Part shown: in pieces, positions 58,231-64,000 of the stretch
Layout of the letters: each line of letters begins with the position of its first letter
How positions within the stretch are numbered: the first letter of the stretch is position 1
NCBI GenBank assembly: GCA_033030425.1
Contig: JAUFSD010000004.1
Coordinates: 1,922,001 to 1,986,000 of the forward strand
DNA: 64,000 nucleotides
Source: Verpa conica
Taxonomy: Eukaryota > Ascomycota > Pezizomycetes > Pezizales > Morchellaceae
Direction: 5' to 3'
Program-made: the position numbers and the translations under genes
Notes under the pieces: generated by a model
Databases searched by the model: none
Seen by the model: only the letters and a program-made list of their open reading frames with translations
What the model was told of the DNA's origin: nothing

Positions 58231-59705
58231 ATGGCAGACTCTACTATCGAAGCTGATCCGACGGAACAGGACAGTCATTCAGACTATGAATCGTGCGCTT
58301 TTCATAGTGATGGCGATTGAATCGATGCTAACTCGAATGTCATAGTTCCGGAGCGTTCTCCACCGAGTCGCTTACTTCCTCAATCTACGAGTAAGCTGCT
58401 TTTTCCGAGTGTGAATCTTCTAATTGAAAATGATAGATACTAACTAGGTTTTCGGCTAGGTATCGGTACGAAAATGGGCGTCGATACCACGCATACCAAG
58501 ATGGGTAGGCAAACTGACTTCCGAGGTATTGCAGACTATTGACTGTGCCGGTAACAGGAAATATGTAGTCCCTAATGATGAGGTATGTCTTCCCTTTCAT
58601 CTCCTATTATTAGTAGAGTAGAAACATTCTGATAGCTACTGAAAATTACAGAAAGAACAAGACCGGTTTGTACACCCAACTCTAACCATTGCAATCCAAC
58701 CGCTGCTGACCATCGCTTTCATAGCTTGGATATCGTCCACCACATCTGTCTCTTGATGCTCGATAGCAAGCTTCATTTAGCTCCAATTGGCGATAACCCA
58801 CAGAAGATTCTCGACGTCGGGACTGGGACAGGCGTATGGGCGATTGATTGCGGGGAGTAAGTCTTGAAAACCTATCATATACCACCCTCTTCACTAAACA
58901 ATCCAGGCTCTATCCCTCCGCGCAGGTCATAGGAATCGACCTTAGCCCAATACAGCCCAACTGGTATGTTAAATTCGACTCCAACTAATACCGTCATGAC
59001 ACAGCTGCTAACTCGGAGGTGTACCTCCAAGGGTTCCCCCGAACGTTCAATTCCAGGTCGAAGACGCCGAGATCGACTGGACATGGCCTGAGAATGATTT
59101 CGATTTCATCCACATTAGGCAGTTGAACGGCGCCATTGCTGATTGGCAGGCATTAGTTGACAAAGCATACAAGTAATCCTGATTCCTTCAAACCTGTTGC
59201 ATGCGCGCGAAGCTCATCCCGACATACAGACACCTTAAACCTGGCGGATGGTTGGAGTTGAATGAATACGAGATAAATCTATATAGCGATGATGGAAGCT
59301 TGACCGAAGACTCCAATATATCACGCTACTTTAACCTTATCTACGAGGCCTCTACTACGTTAGGTTAGCCGAATGATCCTTCCACCAGCTTGCAATATCT
59401 AACACTGCGTATCAGGCCGACCGTGCGGTATTGCGCCAATAATGCGACCGTTTCTCGAAAAGGCAGGCTTCGAAAATATCGAATCGAAGATGTATAAACT
59501 TCCGCTAGGCTCCTGGCCTATAGAAAAGTCAAAGAAGCAACTAGGCGCATACTTCATGTTGGTTGCGGAGACTGGATTTGAGGCCTACGGGGTAGCTCTA
59601 TTGACGAGGGTTTTGAAAATTCCTATGGATGAGGTTAATAAAATGATTGCTGGTGTGAAGCACGAGACAAAGGATAAGCGGATTCACTCTTATGCTAAGC
59701 AGTAA
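58231..59705 (+). CDS. LaeA-like SAM-dependent methyltransferase
   Basis: Ten exons: 58231-58292, 58346-58390, 58460-58504, 58558-58582, 58652-58665, 58725-58856, 58907-58963, 59032-59172, 59230-59363 and 59416-59705. They give 314 residues with no stop; every phase fits. Five of the exons are under 62 bp and one is 14 bp. The joined protein has all LaeA/UMTA hallmarks in order: YRYENGRRYHAYQDGKY, VPNDE, ILDVGTGTGVWAID (SAM motif I), VIGIDLSPIQPNW, WTWPENDFDFIHIR, HLKPGGWLEL, and a C-terminal helix bundle. LaeA-type enzymes influence secondary metabolism and development; many paralogues have unknown targets. No biosynthetic cluster is visible nearby. Confidence 0.85.
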
Positions 59706-60292
59706 GTAGGCAGTGGTGAGGATTGTGTACTTTTGCTGATAAAAATGAAGGTTTATCTACTACGGGCAAAAGCCAGAAGAGGTATAAAGGTGATCATCTT
59801 CCTGGGCTCCGGCTATTCGACTGTTTTCTGAATGAGGTATGGGTATATTTGGATGCGGGGTTCATTTTCTGTAGATCATTCAAGTCATCATAGCATACAT
59901 GTATGTAGGGGTACGGGAGCTAATAGCATGTAACCTGTAAAAAGGTCTGAAATACAGAAATGGAGAAGTTTAAAATGAAAAATTAATAAAGAAAAAAGTA
60001 ACAAATAAAAAACTAACGAATAGATGGATCTAATCACTAATAGCTGCTGTAAGCTTAGTAATATGCTATTTTAATGTAGTAAATGCGCTTAAACATGCTC
60101 CTGAGATGTGATTTTGTAGAGTACTAGACCAGATACCGGTAATGTTTGTAGTTTGAATTTTGTATCCATGTGGTTCTTTGCTACGTAAACTAAACTCTCT
60201 ATAAATTCATTGCAAGATAGTCCATTGGATATTTCTATACATTCCCAATTCCTTAGTTCCGAATGCCTGCCCACGGGGGCCCACCTACGGCA
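59706..60292. other. Intergenic, AT-rich
   Basis: Convergent region between the methyltransferase and the next minus-strand gene. No gene is seen. Confidence 0.5.
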
Positions 60293-61378
60293 TCAGCACG
60301 CTCTCCCGGACCTCCAGCTCTTCACCGTCTCAGTAACCGGGATAGTTGCCGTTGAGAGAATAACATTACTCTTCGCGACCCTCTCCACACCTCCAAAGGC
60401 ATCCTTCTTCCTCTTCTCCACTTCCTCGCGGATCCTTGCTCTTATGGCTTCGTCAGTTTCCTCCTCTATTAGTTCTTTATTCTTCTTTCTCAAACTTGAA
60501 AAGCTGCGGAGCCTTGTAGTCATTCGTTCTTTGGGGAGACGAGGTGAAGATAAGCCCGAGCGACAAAATAACCCACCGGGTGTCAGAAAGCGAGGAGATA
60601 AATTCCCTTCATGGGCAGAGATAAGGCTTGGCAGTGCTGGCGGAGAAGAACAATCGAATAGAAGAGCCTCGTAGACTGGAGGTAGAGGGGGGGAATGACG
60701 TTTCTTCCCAGAGATTGATAGGGTTAATTTCGTACCTCTAATGATACGGTCTAGTGAGGGTGGTTCTGTTGTTGCTCGATTTCGTGTTGGGAATGTGGGT
60801 TTTTGAGGTGGTAGTGGATCAGTGGCTGATTGTAGGGGTCGTAAAAATGCGTATTTTGGGGAAGAAGGGCTGTAGAAATCTGGTGTTGGTGGCTGCTTTA
60901 TTACTCCTATGTATCGGGGGGTTGAAGCAGGTGTAGTTTGAGAGTGCTGAAGTCTGGTGGTGAGGGGGTTGTAATCAGTTATTAACGAAGCTGCTATAGA
61001 GGGGACCTCTGAAACAGGTCGAGGAGGTAGCTGTTTATTTATTCGTATCTGTTTAGCTCTGCTCCGGGGTGCTGCACGATTGGGTATATGAAGTACATCC
61101 AAAGACTCCTCTTCAGGACAAAGTGTTTCGCTATAAGTGGTGTTATACCCTGTGGGATGGTAAATATCTACCGGTGTTTGTGTTCTCAGTGGACTAACGG
61201 TATCAATAATATTGGTAAGAACACCTCGTAGCCTTTCAAGTTCCTGCTCGAGACCCTGGATGTTGAGAGCTTGTTTCCGAAGTTTCTCTTTATAGGCCTG
61301 AATTTGATAGGACCGGGAGTTAATCGGCTCCTCTTGTACAGCAGCTATTTGGGTGTCATCATGCTCAAAGTTATTCAT
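60293..61378 (-). CDS. Hypothetical disordered protein with coiled coils
   Basis: A single open frame of 361 residues. Residues 25-60 form a coiled coil (YKEKLRKQALNIQGLEQELE). The middle is Pro/Ser/Thr-rich and disordered, with many SP and TP sites and basic clusters. Residues 295-335 form a second charged helix (EEETDEAIRARIREEVEKR). The frame is long, uninterrupted and has clear compositional zoning, so it is probably real. No family was recognised. The pattern would fit a phosphorylated cytoskeletal or scaffold protein, but that is speculation. Confidence 0.65.
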   Translation of the reverse strand: MNNFEHDDTQIAAVQEEPINSRSYQIQAYKEKLRKQALNIQGLEQELERLRGVLTNIIDTVSPLRTQTPVDIYHPTGYNTTYSETLCPEEESLDVLHIPNRAAPRSRAKQIRINKQLPPRPVSEVPSIAASLITDYNPLTTRLQHSQTTPASTPRYIGVIKQPPTPDFYSPSSPKYAFLRPLQSATDPLPPQKPTFPTRNRATTEPPSLDRIIRGTKLTLSISGKKRHSPPLPPVYEALLFDCSSPPALPSLISAHEGNLSPRFLTPGGLFCRSGLSSPRLPKERMTTRLRSFSSLRKKNKELIEEETDEAIRARIREEVEKRKKDAFGGVERVAKSNVILSTATIPVTETVKSWRSGRAC

Positions 61379-64000
61379 TATTTTATAGTAACTCTCGGTC
61401 TATATTAGTGTTGGGAGAGTAGCTATGGATGTAGCGGGTGGAGTAGAAATATATTTATAGGATAGGCGCTGGGAAGGTTAGGAAATACTAGTGAGATATT
61501 CTATATAATTGGTACTATCGTACCCGTGTAACTATATAGAATTTCAATTTGGAATGAAATAGATATATATCAGTTAACAAAACCTTGGAGGTTTTTGGCG
61601 CAAGGGAATTCTACTGGGTTAGGAGATGCATTCTTTCTATTGCCGTGTTCGACTCTAGTGTGACAATTCAATTAAATGTTGTAGTCCCTACTATTTGAGG
61701 GGCTACTGTCTTATAGATAAAATTAAGACCTAGCCAATATGTTACAGGCTCACTTTAAGGTAGGTGAGCCCTTTATAGTTTTTTCGGGGAGTGATTACGC
61801 GGACCTAGCGGCGCGAGGGTAAGGGTTACAAGCAAACCTTATCGCTTAGTAATCTTTGGGATATGAACGTGAATACCGACAAGGTAAACGCACATAGCAA
61901 AGGGGATTCTCATGAGAGCAGGCTTTAAAACCACGAGAATGAGATATAAAATAAGGAGTATGCCTGCCTATATGAGTAGAGCGATACTAGAGGTTATAAC
62001 AACCTTTTCTTTTGTTAGAGGTTTAATCTCATTGATTGAGAAGTTTTCTATTCCCTCGTAGCTGTAGTGCAGCACCTACATTATCCCCCGCCAACAGCCC
62101 CTCTAGCCTTTCTCTAAATCAAATCTTCTTTCACATCTTATAGATGCTTATAGCAGAGGCTGGGATGATGTCTGGTTTTTTGAGTCTCAAACAGCAGAGA
62201 TGGTGGGGGTTCTTCTCCCGTTGCTTTGTGCGCCGCCTAATTCTATTGGTATTCACGTGACGTATTTACATTTCAACAGTGCCAGCATGTGCTCTAGTTC
62301 AAGGCGCTACTGCTAACTAGCGCCGTTACTACGTCCACCCCGCCCCCGCTCCCTCGCTTTGCATCGCCTCCGTAAGATCATGGGCGATCACTCGGCACAT
62401 TCTGTCTTTTCTTTAATGTTTTACAGTTTACCAGCCTGATGAAGTACTCTTTAGTCGGTGACTGAGGGCCTGTAATAATTCATAGGATTTCTAACACTCA
62501 ATTCTGACTTTGGTTACGTTTCTTTATGGCCGGAGGTCTACTAATAGGTGGGGATGCCAAAATATGGCTCTCTAGTGTGTTAGACTTGATGTCTTGTTAT
62601 TATTTCTCCGTTTACATATTCCCACCCTTAGTAAAGCCGAAGAGAAGAGGAATAATAAATAGAGAAATATATGTCCTACTCTAATGGGTTGGAGTTGTAT
62701 TGCAGTGTCACAAGGTTTTGTTTTTATTTTATTCATTAAATGTATCTCTCAAGGTAGCTTTATAATATGATTTAACATATCCCTTAGCCTTACGCTACCA
62801 CTAAGTGCCTAGGTTTTTTTTGACTAATATATCCGGAATAATTACGACTATTCTGAATAACCTTATTACTATGTGTGGTCAGGAGGTAAAATAATTCCCC
62901 GGAGGCCTTGTTTATACGTATAGTCTGGGGAGCCCTTGTGTTTGTTACCCCCTTTGCAACCCATATCTGGTGCTTTAGATGTTGTGTCCGGGGCTCCCTC
63001 TGCACTCGAGAGATCCGGAGGTGGTTGTGGAGGGTTATCTACCCCCCCCCACAATTGGTTCCTGACCTTTCGTATTCCAGCTATACATGTTCGGTACCCG
63101 CAATACTCGGAACCTCTTGTTCATAGCTATCGGTCTCATCTTCACTCAGGAGCTCGTCGTCGGAGTTTTCTGGATCACTATCAGTAAGATTTGGCTCCAC
63201 CACATCATCATCATCGCCGCTGTCCGGATTTCCCCGGTCCCAGAAAGATTTCTATAGGTTGCCCTCGTTGAGAGTGATATTATCAATTTCCGACTAGAAC
63301 GCCAGCTGAACTTAACTTTACAGCAAATTATAGCGAAGCATAGTCGCCGGGCACAAGGAGCGCATGGAATAGCCCCCCCCGCATTGCTATGAGCACCTTT
63401 GCCGTTGAGTTCAAGGAATACTGCTGAAGGCAGAGTTGCAACACTAGGCATTGTAATCTTAGTTCTTGCCCCCGGAGCCATCTTTCGGGTATGTTTTGAG
63501 GTTAACCTGGTGTCAGCAACAGTGCGGAAGCCGACAATTAGGTAAACGGCCTGGCTGTTTTCGATTACCTTCTCGAGCCACCGCTATACTCTAGGCTCTT
63601 TGAATGTGCGTTCAAAGCGTTCTCCAGAGCTGTTGAGCTCATAAGTCGTGGTCTTCGGAACACTCAAGGTCGCCTCGGAGGTGCTCAGGTCAAAGGAAAG
63701 CAGGGCAATATCACCGAAACTAAACCGGAGTTTGGAGGTTTTGGAGATTTTTCGAGTCTCGGTAAAACCCCCGAAGAAACTTTGTTAGCGGTCGTCCTCA
63801 GCTGGTCGGCCGTCTGTGGATTGATGGAATCTTGGTGAGGCCGCTTGGCATTTAGAACGAGGCGACCAAGTCTGAATACTTATAGCCCGGGCCATCCATT
63901 TCTTGAAGATATTGTTTTTCCCCAACAACTCATACTCAAAGACCTCAAACAGGAACCCTACAAAGAGATGTCACCTCTAACCCCCGCACAGCTTCTCCGC
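61379..64000. other. Gene-poor right end
   Basis: No supportable intact gene. Around 63070-63290 on the minus strand a frame reads NPDSGDDDDVVEPNLTDSD and continues acidic (DDELLSEDE), interrupted by stops. This resembles the acidic N-terminus of several fungal DNA transposases and may be a relic. Runs of C or G near 63043-63050 and 63374-63381 are present. Confidence 0.4.

Noticed and set aside
58231..59705. LaeA-like locus as a pseudogene
   Set aside because: Apparent stops all fall inside introns with good splice sites. All ten exons are phase-compatible.

Overview
The window is nuclear DNA of a filamentous ascomycete. Nearly every gene only reads through when GT-AG introns of about 48-104 bp with CTAAC/CTAAT-like branch sites are removed. 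The proteins are fungal families: DUF3433, an NB-ARC/TPR NOD-like receptor, multi-LysM, LaeA-like methyltransferase, JmjC, NAT9-like, and a mitochondrial 3-hydroxyisobutyrate dehydrogenase. The many introns and the dense small DNA elements suggest a Pezizomycetes-like genome (inference only). Exon coordinates were set by hand from splice sites, phase and family alignment, and exon-length arithmetic was checked for each multi-exon model.

Layout. 1-5407: gene-free, repeat-rich. 5408-9174: large DUF3433 membrane protein. 9762-10292: broken ORF. 10849-11799 (-): secreted, repeat-bearing ribonuclease-fold protein. 13398-14259: DUF3632-like protein. 15742-17433 (-): array of short C2H2 fingers. 18827-19811: tail-anchored TPR protein followed by an ankyrin relic. 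22457-24540: broken sugar transporter. 25591-26672: zinc-finger protein. 26992-27252: duplicated LysM-gene tail. 28099-28662 and 29613-30268 (-): unknown proteins. 32180-35432: nine-LysM gene carrying several lesions. 36956-37491: small lectin-like protein. 38190-43703 (-): an intact hydrolase/NB-ARC/TPR receptor followed 66 bp downstream by a TPR/UIM/membrane protein. 45130-46366 (-): HIBADH. 48202-49843: JmjC protein. 50-53 kb: minisatellites and a MITE. 53899-54744: NAT9-like acetyltransferase. 55185-56522 (-): 2OG-Fe(II) dioxygenase. 58231-59705: LaeA-like methyltransferase in ten exons. 60293-61378 (-): disordered coiled-coil protein. The rest is gene-poor.

How the genes fit together. 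Housekeeping genes (HIBADH, NAT9, JmjC) sit beside accessory loci concerned with recognising non-self or other organisms: the NOD-like receptor with near-identical TPR units, two further TPR membrane proteins, the LysM gene and the RNase-fold secreted protein. Between them lie at least five small inverted-repeat element families, a partial duplication of the LysM gene, and nonsense codons of the kind left by repeat-induced point mutation. The strongest candidates for follow-up are the receptor/TPR-UIM pair at 38-44 kb and the repeat-bearing RNase-fold protein at 11 kb.
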